Assembly: GCA_000494145.1 (NCBI GenBank)
Contig: AWOE01000029.1
Coordinates: forward strand, 1,064-21,936
Source: Candidatus Calditenuaceae archaeon JGI OTU-1
Lineage (GTDB): Archaea; Thermoproteota; Nitrososphaeria_A; Caldarchaeales; Calditenuaceae
Length of the DNA: 20,873 nt
Reading direction: 5' to 3'
Positions 13,146-20,060 of this stretch are shown in pieces. The notes under the pieces were generated by a model. It did no database searches. It was not told the origin of the DNA and worked only from the letters and a program-made list of their open reading frames with translations. Within the stretch, counting starts at the first letter, position 1; every line of letters begins with the position of its first letter. The position numbers were made by a program, and so were the translations under genes.

Positions 13146-13884
13146 CCTCGTCGACCAGCCTGAGGAATGCCTCGTCCTTCCTGTTCCTCGGCCTCTCGAG
13201 CTCGACCTTGAGCTCGGCCACGATGGTCGCCGGCCTCCCCTTCAGGACCAGCACCCTGTCGGAGAGCTGGATGACCTCGTCGATGCTGTGGGAGACCATG
13301 ACGACCGACGCGGGAGGAAGGCTCGAGTCGAACCACATCTCCTCCAGCTCCCTCATCAGCGCCAGGGCCGTCAGAGGGTCGAGGTTGCTCATGGGCTCGT
13401 CGAGGAGGAGGAGGTCCGGCAGGACGACCAGGGCCCTCGCGAGGGCGACGCGCTGCTGCATCCCGCCGCTCAGCTCCCTCGGGTAGGCGGAGGCATATCC
13501 GGAGAGTCCAACCAGGTCGAGGAACCTCATCGCCAGCTCCTCCTTCTCCTCCTCGCTCATGTCCTTCCTCGAGATGAGGGGCAGCTTCACGTTCTCGAGG
13601 ATCGTCAGCCACGGAAGGAGGTTCGGCAACTGGAACATCATCGAGATCTTCTGGTTGGGCCCCCTCAGCTCTTCCCCCCTGAAGTATACCTTCCCCTTGG
13701 TGGGTTTGAGGAGGCCGCACATCAGCCTGAGGAGCGTCGACTTCCCCGTGCCGCTGGGACCGACGATGCCGACGAACTCGGCGTAGTCCACGTGGAGGTT
13801 GATGTCCGAGAGGATCTTCGTTTTCGATCCGGGATAAGAGAACTCGACGTCGACCATCCGCAAAAGCTCCTTTCCCTCCTGCAT
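13126..13884 (-). CDS. ABC transporter ATP-binding protein, NitT/TauT (SsuB-like) type
   Basis: The 252-residue ABC ATPase has every motif: Walker A GPSGTGKST, Q loop MMFQ followed by LLPWLTILENVKLPL, signature LSGGMQQR, Walker B LLLLDEPMSNLD and switch histidine VSHSIDE. The LLPW..ILENV sequence after the Q loop is typical of nitrate/sulfonate/taurine/bicarbonate-type importers. No permease or binding protein for it lies in the window. It sits 87 bp downstream of the DUF655 gene on the same strand and has a TATA-like GATATACC about 35 bases before its ATG, so it may be separately transcribed. It probably works with the AAA-associated-domain protein encoded convergently. Confidence 0.9.
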   Translation of the reverse strand: MQEGKELLRMVDVEFSYPGSKTKILSDINLHVDYAEFVGIVGPSGTGKSTLLRLMCGLLKPTKGKVYFRGEELRGPNQKISMMFQLPNLLPWLTILENVKLPLISRKDMSEEEKEELAMRFLDLVGLSGYASAYPRELSGGMQQRVALARALVVLPDLLLLDEPMSNLDPLTALALMRELEEMWFDSSLPPASVVMVSHSIDEVIQLSDRVLVLKGRPATIVAELKVELERPRNRKDEAFLRLVDEVMMLLS

Positions 13885-13971
13885 TATCCTGCCCTGTGCT
13901 GCCCAGCCCTCAGCGGTATATCAGCCGTGCTCGATGTCCGACGGTTTGAAGGTCCGACGTTCGGATGCGCG

Positions 13972-14556
13972 TCACTGCGCGGGGCTCCTCACGAAGAGGA
14001 AGTACCTGTTCGTGGGGTCGGAGAGCTCCTGAAGGATCCTTTTGATCACGCTGGTCCTCGAGTCCTGGATGCCGGTCCTTTTGTCGATCTCCTCGAAGTT
14101 CTCGAAGGGCTTCTTCTCCCTCTCCTCCAGCACCTTCAGCATCGTCTTCTTGCCTATGCCGGGTATGACCTCTAGGGCGTGGAGCCTTGGAGTCAAGGGG
14201 CCGCAGGTGTTGAAGAACTCGACGAACTTCTTCTCCTTCTCCCTGACGATCCGCTCGACGGCCCTCTCCAACTCCATCTTCGCTGACTCCGGCAGCTCCT
14301 GATAGCTGATGCGTCGGACGATCCGAACGACGTCCCTCGGCACGTCCTTTCCTATGTAAAGGACGTTTCCAGGGACGAGGTTGATCTCGGGAGAGACGGC
14401 GGCCTCGAGGAGCGTGAAGTGCTCCGTCCCCAGCAGATAGGCCCTGTTGAATTGGGCGTGGTGTCCTGGCCTGTGACCCCACCTCGGCGGCACAACGTCT
14501 AGCACTACGGCCTCGTCCTCGTAGATCTTCGGTTTGAACCGTTCCTGCTCCCGCAT
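13972..14556 (-). CDS. DUF655 family protein, putative nucleic-acid-binding
   Basis: The 194-residue protein is of the archaeal DUF655 type. The N-terminal half contains an OB-like beta region (EDEAVVLDVVPP, GTEHFTLLEAAV, NLVPGNVLYIGKD). The C-terminal half has a helix-hairpin-helix LEVIPGIGKKTMLKVLEEREKKPF, a common DNA/RNA backbone-binding element. In many archaeal genomes this gene follows rpl21e and rpo4, as here, 8 bp after rpo4. A role in RNA or ribosome metabolism is inferred from that conserved context; the biochemical activity is unknown. The usual next neighbour in many genomes, rRNA dimethyltransferase KsgA, is not present downstream. Confidence 0.88.
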   Translation of the reverse strand: MREQERFKPKIYEDEAVVLDVVPPRWGHRPGHHAQFNRAYLLGTEHFTLLEAAVSPEINLVPGNVLYIGKDVPRDVVRIVRRISYQELPESAKMELERAVERIVREKEKKFVEFFNTCGPLTPRLHALEVIPGIGKKTMLKVLEEREKKPFENFEEIDKRTGIQDSRTSVIKRILQELSDPTNRYFLFVRSPAQ

Positions 14557-14564
14557 GCCTTCAC

Positions 14565-14909
14565 TCAGCTGCTGCCCTCGGAGCCGGGCTCGACGTACCT
14601 CCTCACGGTCTCGGCAATCCCCTTCAGCTTCTCCTCGTCGGCCAGCACGGTCAGCAGCAACCTCTTGTAACCCGAGAGGACCGTCCTGACCTCCTCGACC
14701 GTTCTCGGGCAGACGTTGACGACTTGGACCGCCTCGACCTCCTCAAGCCCGAACCTCTCCATCAGCTCCTCCTTCAGCCTCCTCGCGGAGTCCGCGTCGA
14801 GCTTGGAGAAAGTCGAGACGTAGCTCAGTATCCTCTGGGCGACCGGAGAGGACGACTGGGGCCTGCTCTCCAGGAGCTCCTTGACCTCCGGAAGCGATAC
14901 GGGCTTCAT
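14565..14909 (-). CDS. rpo4: DNA-directed RNA polymerase subunit Rpo4 (Rpb4/RpoF)
   Basis: The 114-residue protein begins MKPVSLPEVKELLE and has the Rpb4 helical core: QRILSYVSTFSKLD, ARRLKEELMERFGLEEVEAVQVVNVCPRTVEEVRTVLSG. This last stretch is the most recognisable Rpo4 segment. Rpo4 pairs with Rpo7 to form the stalk of archaeal RNA polymerase, which helps promoter opening and binds emerging RNA. It lies 36 bp after rpl21e and 8 bp before the DUF655 gene on the same strand, the conserved archaeal order. Confidence 0.93.
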   Translation of the reverse strand: MKPVSLPEVKELLESRPQSSSPVAQRILSYVSTFSKLDADSARRLKEELMERFGLEEVEAVQVVNVCPRTVEEVRTVLSGYKRLLLTVLADEEKLKGIAETVRRYVEPGSEGSS

Positions 14910-14945
14910 CGAGATGATCCTCCTCGGCAGACCCCATCGACCCCC

Positions 14946-15239
14946 TCAGGAGGCGTGTAACTTGAGGTGGTCCGGGAGGACGTAGAGGACCTTGCGCTTG
15001 GACCCCAAGTAGACCTCGACCTCGTAACCCCTTCCCCTCCTGCCGAGGACGACGCCGACCTTGCCCTGGTAACGCTTGTGGGGCATGCCCTTCTGGACGG
15101 AGGGATCCACATCGATGACGACCTTGCTGCCCGCGGGATAATCCACTAGGTAGACGTCAGGCCTCGGGCCCATCCTCGACCCGGCCGGCCTCGTCATCAG
15201 GCTCCTGGTCCTGCTCCGGTAACCGTGATGTCTCGCCAA
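14946..15239 (-). CDS. rpl21e: 50S ribosomal protein L21e
   Basis: The 97-residue basic protein starts MARHHGYRSRTRSL and contains the L21e core: VDYPAGSKVVIDVDPSVQKG, MPHKRYQGKVGVVLGRRG and VEVYLGSKRKVLYV, ending near the usual LKL. The start codon is TTG (15239-15237), and nothing upstream in frame is better. It is the first gene of the rpl21e-rpo4-DUF655 cluster. It shares a 58-bp divergent promoter region with hisC. Confidence 0.95.
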   Translation of the reverse strand: MARHHGYRSRTRSLMTRPAGSRMGPRPDVYLVDYPAGSKVVIDVDPSVQKGMPHKRYQGKVGVVLGRRGRGYEVEVYLGSKRKVLYVLPDHLKLHAS

Positions 15240-15297
15240 ACCCTAGTAGGGAACCCCTAACACATGCTTTTTAGGTTTTGGATATGGCGGCCGGAGG
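15240..15297. promoter_or_regulatory. divergent promoter between rpl21e and hisC
   Basis: Only 58 bp separate the two start codons. The main AT-rich box is GCTTTTTAGG (about 15266-15275). Read rightward, CTTTTTA lies 28 bases before the hisC ATG; read leftward, TAAAAAG lies about 30 bases before the rpl21e TTG. One box may serve both directions. A short inverted repeat CCCTAGTAGGG (15242-15252) lies over the rpl21e start region. Confidence 0.5.
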
Positions 15298-16419
15298 ATG
15301 AGAAGGCGGGACGACCTGACCTCCTTCGAGCCCTACTCTTGGGAGCCCTCGACGGAGGAGATCGCCAGGAGCGTGGGGCTGAGGCCCAGCAGGATCGTCA
15401 GGATGGACACCAACGTCTCGCCTCATGCGCCGGTGGAGGTGCTGGAGGAGCTGGCGAAGAGGCTGCCCAGGCTGAAGGTCAACCAGTACCCCGACACGAG
15501 CTACAGGGAGCTGAGGGAGCTTCTGGCCGATTACACGGACTGGGACCAGGAGCTGATAGTCCCCACGAACGGCGCCGACGAGGGGATCGACATAATCTCC
15601 AGCGCCTTCCTGAAAGCAGGACTCGAGGCCGTCTCACCGGTCCCGACTTACTCCTACTTCAGGGTCTCGACGGAGCTCCAGGGAGCTAGGTTCGTTCCGG
15701 TGGAGAGGGATGAGGACCTCGGCTTCACGGCGGAGCGGTTGTTGGAGCGCTGCGGCAGGGACACCGCGGTCTTCTGGATCTGCGACCCGAACAACCCCAC
15801 GGGAAACCCCGTCGACGAGCGGACGGTCAGGAGGCTCTGCGAGGAGACGGAGGCGCTGGTGGTTGTCGATGAGGCCTACTTCGAGTTCTCCGGCCGGACG
15901 TCCGTGAGGCTGCTGAGGGACTACCCCAACCTCTGCGTGATCAGGACCCTCTCGAAGGCCTTCGGCCTCGCGGGCCTCAGGGTCGGCTACGTCCTCTGCA
16001 CGGAGGAGGTGGTGAGGGAGCTGAACAAGGCGAGGCCTCCCAACAGCCTCGGGACCGTCAACGTCGCCGGAGCCGTGATAGCCCTCAGGAACAGGGCCTA
16101 CGTCGCGGAGGTGGTCGAGGAAATAGTCGGTGAGAGGGAGAGGTTGTTCGGCGAACTCTCTCGGATCGAGGGCCTGAAGGTCTTCCCGTCCAGCGCCAAC
16201 TTCCTCCTGATCAGGTTCCGGGGCGAGGAGGAAGCCGTGGCCGTGAAGGAGAGGCTCCTCAGGAGAGGCATCGTCGTCAGGGCCTTCCCAGGAAACCCGA
16301 GGCTGAAGGACTGCATCAGGGTGACCGTCTGCTCGAGGAGGGAGAACGAGAGGTTCCTGAGGTCCCTCAGGGAGGCCCTCGAGGAGGTCCGTCAGGTCCA
16401 ACCGCGCCGAGCCGCCTGA
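15298..16419 (+). CDS. hisC: histidinol-phosphate aminotransferase
   Basis: The 373-residue fold-type I PLP enzyme has the HisC pattern: an N-terminal RIVRMDTNVSPHAP (the ENP..P element), YPDTSYRELRELLADY, GADEGIDII, DPNNPTGNPV, VVDEAYFEF, and the Schiff-base lysine K220 in LSKAFGLAGLRVGY. A C-terminal SANFLLIRF and IRVTVCSRREN (substrate-phosphate Arg) complete it. It converts imidazole-acetol phosphate to L-histidinol phosphate with glutamate as donor. Some HisC-like enzymes also act on aromatic amino acids. No other his genes are nearby. The ATG directly follows GGAGG (too close for a usual ribosome site) and is 28 bases from the TATA-like box, so it is probably leaderless. The 3' end overlaps the convergent next gene by 53 bp. 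Confidence 0.9.
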   Translation: MRRRDDLTSFEPYSWEPSTEEIARSVGLRPSRIVRMDTNVSPHAPVEVLEELAKRLPRLKVNQYPDTSYRELRELLADYTDWDQELIVPTNGADEGIDIISSAFLKAGLEAVSPVPTYSYFRVSTELQGARFVPVERDEDLGFTAERLLERCGRDTAVFWICDPNNPTGNPVDERTVRRLCEETEALVVVDEAYFEFSGRTSVRLLRDYPNLCVIRTLSKAFGLAGLRVGYVLCTEEVVRELNKARPPNSLGTVNVAGAVIALRNRAYVAEVVEEIVGERERLFGELSRIEGLKVFPSSANFLLIRFRGEEEAVAVKERLLRRGIVVRAFPGNPRLKDCIRVTVCSRRENERFLRSLREALEEVRQVQPRRAA

Positions 16420-16996
16420 AGGTCTCCACAACCCTCTGGAGGACGGTGATGAGGGACAGCAGCGACGCGAGCAGCAGCGCCACCGTCAGCGCCTCCCTCC
16501 CCAAAGCGATGTATGCTATCGAGCCCGCAAATAAAATGAGGGTCCTCTCTGCCCTCTCGGCGATCCCGATGCCGGCCAGCTCCACACCCAGCGCCTCGGC
16601 CCGTGCTCTGGTGTAGCTGACCAGGAGAGAGCTCGTCCCGAAGAGAAGGGCCATCAGCGGTTCCGCCGCGAACGCGAGCCCCAACGAGACGGCGACCTCC
16701 GATGCCTTGTCGAGCACCGAGTCGACGAAGGCCCCCCTCGCCGAGGCCCTTCCCTGCCTCCTCGCCACCTCGCCGTCGATCGCGTCGAGGAACGCCGATG
16801 CCAGGTAGACAGTCCCCGCGAGCGGAACGAAGAGGGACGAGATGCCGTGCAGCGGATACAGGGCAGCCGACAGCAGGGCCAGAAGGAAGGCCGCGTAGGT
16901 GAAGGCGAAGGGCGAGATCCCTTTCCTGACGGCCGGCTCCACAAACGCTCCGGCGATCCTCATCAGGAGCCTCCGCTCGGCCTCGCGTTTGCCCAT
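16367..16996 (-). CDS. CDP-alcohol phosphatidyltransferase (archaetidyl-transferase type)
   Basis: The 209-residue membrane enzyme has the complete catalytic motif D71-x2-D74-G75-x2-A78-R79-x8-G88-x3-D92-x3-D96 and about five to six hydrophobic helices. The aspartates bind two metal ions and the CDP group. In archaea such enzymes attach a polar head (inositol phosphate, serine or glycerophosphate) to CDP-archaeol. The AIP-synthase-like group is likely, but the acceptor cannot be read from sequence. ATG 16996 is preceded by GGGAGGAG. A longer frame from 17149 would overlap the ALDH 3' end and adds low-complexity sequence. The stretch encoding residues 22-53 is found again, inverted and identical, at the right end of the window. 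Confidence 0.88.
   Translation of the reverse strand: MGKREAERRLLMRIAGAFVEPAVRKGISPFAFTYAAFLLALLSAALYPLHGISSLFVPLAGTVYLASAFLDAIDGEVARRQGRASARGAFVDSVLDKASEVAVSLGLAFAAEPLMALLFGTSSLLVSYTRARAEALGVELAGIGIAERAERTLILFAGSIAYIALGREALTVALLLASLLSLITVLQRVVETFRRLGAVGPDGPPRGPP
16838..16932 (-). repeat. 95-bp inverted repeat, internal copy
   Basis: This part of the phosphatidyltransferase gene is identical over 95 bases to the reverse complement of 20779-20873. It lies in a normally conserved coding stretch, so this is the original location. Confidence 0.97.
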
Positions 16997-17052
16997 GCTC
17001 CTCCCTCGCACTCGAAAGGAACCAGAAAGAGAAAGATCTTGAAGGGTTTTTG

Positions 17053-18633
17053 TCACTCGACGACGACCGTCTGGGCCTGCTCCCTCAGGAACGTCAGCAG
17101 GTAGTGCGGCCCTCCCACCCCTTTTCCGGTGGCCCCGCTCGCCTTCCACCCCACGAAGGTCTGCGCGCCCGGCCAGGCACCGGTTGTCGCACCTCCCCTC
17201 CTGTTGGCGTAGCAGACGCCGAACTGGATCCTCCTGAAGAAGTACTCCACCTCCTTCGGGTCCTCCGAGAAGATCCCGGCGGTGAGACCGTAGTCCGTGT
17301 CGTTGGCCATCCTCAACGCCTCCTCCAGCGTCTTGAACTTGGCCACGAGGAGTATCGGGAGGAAGAGCTCCTCCTTCCAGAGCCTGTGGTCGAGCGGTAG
17401 GTCCGCGATTATCGTGGGCTGCACGTAGAAGCCCCTCTCGAAGGGCTCTCCGGAGAGGACCTCGCCACCGTAAAGGACCTGACCGCCGGCGGCCTTGGCC
17501 TCGGCCACGTAAGCCTTGAAGTTCTCGAGGGCCCTCCTGTTTATCACGGGTCCGAGGAAGACGTCCTTCTCCCTCGGGTCGCCGATCTTAAGCCTCGAGG
17601 TCTCCCGGACGAGCTCCTCGACGAACCTCTCGTAGATCGTCTCCTGCACGTAGAGCCTCGATGTCGCTGAGCACTTCTGTCCGCCGTACCCGAAGGCCGC
17701 CCTGATAACGCCGGTAACCGCCTTCCCTATGTCGGCCTTCTCCGTTACGATGGTGGGGTTCTTGCTGCCCATCTCGAGGACCACCGGTTTGGGGTAAGGC
17801 TGCGAGGTGAGGAACCTCCTGTAGAGCCTCATCCCGACGTCCTTCGAGCCGGTGAAGGCGATGCCCGCCACGCCGGGGTTCGTGGTCACCTCCTCCTCGA
17901 AGAGGTCGCCGGGTCCTGTGAGGAAGTTGATCGCTCCCGGAGGGGCGCCTGCATCCCTGAAGACCCGATAGAGCAGGTAACCTGCAAGCGGAGCCTCGCT
18001 GGTGGGCTTGAAGACGACCGTGTTCCCGGTGATCAGAGCTCCCTGTATCATGCCGTTAGCTAGCATGAAGGGGAAGTTGAAGGGAGATATCACGACCCAA
18101 GCTCCGTACGGCTTCGCGACCATCTTGCACCTCTCGCCCGGCGCACCGGGCCCCATCTCCTTCTCGTACCCGTTGTTCTCCTGCATGACCCTAATGTAGT
18201 ACCTGATCGCGTCGATCGCCTCCCAGCACTCAGCGAGGGCCTCGAGCCTGTTCTTGCCTACCTCGTAGGTGATCACGGCGGCGATCTCGAACTTCCGCTC
18301 GTCGATCAGCTGGGCCGCCCTTTCCATCACCTTCACCCTCTCCCTCCAGTCCGTCTCGGACCACTCCTCGAAGGCCCTGTTCGCCTCCTCGATCGCCTGC
18401 CTGATGTGCTCCCTGCGGGCCTTCTGGAACCTCGCCACGAGGATCGACGTGTCTACCGGGCTCCTGTCCTCGAACTCCTCACCGGTCCTGATCTCCCTGT
18501 CTCCTATGTGGATCGGGTAGCTTCTCCCGAGGTACTCGTCCTTCACCCTCTCGAGGGCCTCCTCGTACTTCGGGTGGATGTTCGGGTCGGCGAAGAGCGT
18601 CACGTACGTTACCTTCTGACCCGGAGAAGCCAT
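17053..18633 (-). CDS. aldehyde dehydrogenase, 1-pyrroline-5-carboxylate dehydrogenase type
   Basis: The 526-residue NAD(P)-dependent dehydrogenase has the catalytic cysteine C321 in GYGGQKCSA, the general-base E287 in VVLEMGSKNP, VISPFNFP for the oxyanion Asn, and AFTGSKDVG of the cofactor loop. The N-terminal block (KYEEALERVKDEYLGRSYPIHIGDREI) and QKCSATSRLYV are characteristic of RocA-like P5C dehydrogenases, which oxidise glutamate semialdehyde to glutamate in proline breakdown. No proline dehydrogenase is present, so another semialdehyde remains possible. ATG 18633 is the only good start. The CDP-alcohol phosphatidyltransferase follows 56 bp downstream on the same strand. Confidence 0.9.
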   Translation of the reverse strand: MASPGQKVTYVTLFADPNIHPKYEEALERVKDEYLGRSYPIHIGDREIRTGEEFEDRSPVDTSILVARFQKARREHIRQAIEEANRAFEEWSETDWRERVKVMERAAQLIDERKFEIAAVITYEVGKNRLEALAECWEAIDAIRYYIRVMQENNGYEKEMGPGAPGERCKMVAKPYGAWVVISPFNFPFMLANGMIQGALITGNTVVFKPTSEAPLAGYLLYRVFRDAGAPPGAINFLTGPGDLFEEEVTTNPGVAGIAFTGSKDVGMRLYRRFLTSQPYPKPVVLEMGSKNPTIVTEKADIGKAVTGVIRAAFGYGGQKCSATSRLYVQETIYERFVEELVRETSRLKIGDPREKDVFLGPVINRRALENFKAYVAEAKAAGGQVLYGGEVLSGEPFERGFYVQPTIIADLPLDHRLWKEELFLPILLVAKFKTLEEALRMANDTDYGLTAGIFSEDPKEVEYFFRRIQFGVCYANRRGGATTGAWPGAQTFVGWKASGATGKGVGGPHYLLTFLREQAQTVVVE

Positions 18634-18935
18634 CTCGCGTAGACAGCGATCTGCGCGCTTTTGGGCTTTTCCCTCGAGCTCGATTCAGCGGAGACCGTCT
18701 GCGAAGGCGTCGGAGACCACGAACCCGGTCTATCCGATCAGAGCCCACGGGCAGGTCCTCTACGGATTCAGTCCGGGGATCGAGCTGAATTTCTTGGGAA
18801 AGGGGGTGAAACGGACGTCAGAAGCTCAACGAGTTGTTGCCCGAGGCCTTCGGACCCGGGGACGTCCTTCCTTCGCAGAGCTGACCAGGCCGCTTCCCCC
18901 TCAACCTTTTTTAGAGGAAAAATTCCTCAAAAGTT
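18634..18935. other. intergenic region with possible decayed coding sequence
   Basis: About 300 bp lie between the divergent ALDH and nucleoside hydrolase genes. The nucleoside hydrolase promoter (TTTTTTA at 18907-18913) occupies the right end. The middle, 18690-18880, looks more like coding than spacer. One plus frame reads NPVYPIRAHGQVLYGF and onward to ELNFLGKG. Another, after about 18810, reads KLNELLPEAFGPGDVLP before a TGA. Neither has a start, and the family was not recognised, so a decayed 3' gene fragment is only a suggestion. Confidence 0.3.
18907..18913 (+). promoter_or_regulatory. TATA-like element of the nucleoside hydrolase gene
   Basis: TTTTTTA centred 26 bases before the GTG at 18936. 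The downstream stretch GAGGAAAAATTCCTC (18914-18928) is an inverted repeat (GAGGAA/TTCCTC) between promoter and start and could be a regulator site. Confidence 0.5.
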
Positions 18936-19877
18936 GTGGTAAAACACTTTATTATCGACACAGACACAGCCGGCGACGATGCGATCTCCATCCTTCTAGC
19001 GCTGAAATGGCCAGACGTTAAGGTCGATGCGATAACGATCGTTTGCGGCAACGTCGACTTCGACCAGCAGGTCGAGAACGCCCTCTACACGGTCGAGCAG
19101 TTCGCATCCTATCACGTGCCGGTTTACCCCGGGGCGAGGAGGCCGCTCCTCATGAGGAACTGGAAGTACGCCGATTACGTCCACGGCAAGGACGGAATGG
19201 GAGAGAACTACTTCCCGAGAGCGAAACAGAGGCCGGAGGAGAAGCACGCGGTGAAGGCGCTGATCGAGCTGGTCAACTCGGCCCCCGGCGAGTACACGAT
19301 CGTGGCACAGGGCCCGCTGACCAACATAGCGACGGCTATACTGGCAGACAGGGAGTTCGCGAAGAACGTAGGTCAGCTCTACGTGATGGGGGGATATGCT
19401 GACGGCTTCGGGAACGTGACGCCTGCAGCCGAGTACAACTTCTGGGTCGATCCGGACGCGGCGAAGGTCGTCCTTCACTCCGGCATCAAACCCGTTCTGG
19501 TGGGGTGGGACATCGCGGTCAAGTACAGCGTCGTCGAGGAGGAGCTGCACAGGGAGATTGCGACATGGGGGACGAAAGAGGCCGAGTTCTTCGTCAAGGT
19601 GAACAGGAAGGTTGTGGAGTACGAGAAGAAGGTGACGGGACTTCCGGGCAGCACCCATCCCGACACCATAACGATGGCCATAGCCATCGACAGGAGCGTT
19701 GCGAAGCGCCTCGAGTGGAGGTACGTGGACGTCGAGAACGCCAGCGAGCTTACCAGGGGAATGTCGGTCGTCGACCATCTGGGAGTTCTAGGAAAGGAGC
19801 CGAACGCGTTGGTATGTTATGAGGCAGACAAAGAGAAGTTCAGGAGCATGCTCTTCAAGGTTCTTAAGGGTAGGTGA
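18936..19877 (+). CDS. nucleoside hydrolase (inosine-uridine preferring-like)
   Basis: The 313-residue protein has the N-terminal calcium-binding aspartate cluster D8-T-D10-x3-D14-D15 and IVCGNVDFDQQVENAL, the usual GN...N element. It continues with QGPLTNIATAI, VMGGY, AEYNFWVDPDAA (with the conserved N and D that hold ribose and metal) and a late HPDTITMAIAID with the catalytic-site His and Asp. Family enzymes cleave the N-glycosidic bond of ribonucleosides to free ribose and base, feeding salvage. The base preference is not readable. GTG 18936 is 26 bases from the TATA-like box. The ABC binding-protein gene 183 bp downstream might import a related solute, but that is speculative. Confidence 0.92.
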   Translation: MVKHFIIDTDTAGDDAISILLALKWPDVKVDAITIVCGNVDFDQQVENALYTVEQFASYHVPVYPGARRPLLMRNWKYADYVHGKDGMGENYFPRAKQRPEEKHAVKALIELVNSAPGEYTIVAQGPLTNIATAILADREFAKNVGQLYVMGGYADGFGNVTPAAEYNFWVDPDAAKVVLHSGIKPVLVGWDIAVKYSVVEEELHREIATWGTKEAEFFVKVNRKVVEYEKKVTGLPGSTHPDTITMAIAIDRSVAKRLEWRYVDVENASELTRGMSVVDHLGVLGKEPNALVCYEADKEKFRSMLFKVLKGR

Positions 19878-20027
19878 TCTTGGAGACGTCCGACCACCAT
19901 CACCATCGTCGGCACGAAGAACGTCAGCGATGGTATGAAGTAGCAAACAACTTAGGCGTTACAGTCGGTGCCCTCCTGAAGGGTTGAGTTTTGTTGGTCG
20001 GACTAGCAGACCGATTCCGGCGGAAAT

Positions 20028-20034
20028 CTTAATA
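20028..20034 (+). promoter_or_regulatory. TATA box of the binding-protein gene
   Basis: CTTAATA centred about 29 bases before the TTG at 20061. Between 19878 and 20027 there is a T-rich stretch (GAGTTTTGTTGG, about 19985-19996) that could end the upstream transcript. Confidence 0.55.
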
Positions 20035-20060
20035 GTGGCATCCGAAAAGTTAGAATTGCA

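Noticed and set aside
15242..15252. CCCTAGTAGGG as an operator
   Set aside because: Five-base arms in GC-rich DNA are expected by chance. It is kept only as a note in the divergent promoter entry.
16997..17149. N-terminal extension of the phosphatidyltransferase
   Set aside because: It would overlap the ALDH gene and is Gly/Arg-rich filler; ATG 16996 has GGGAGGAG upstream.
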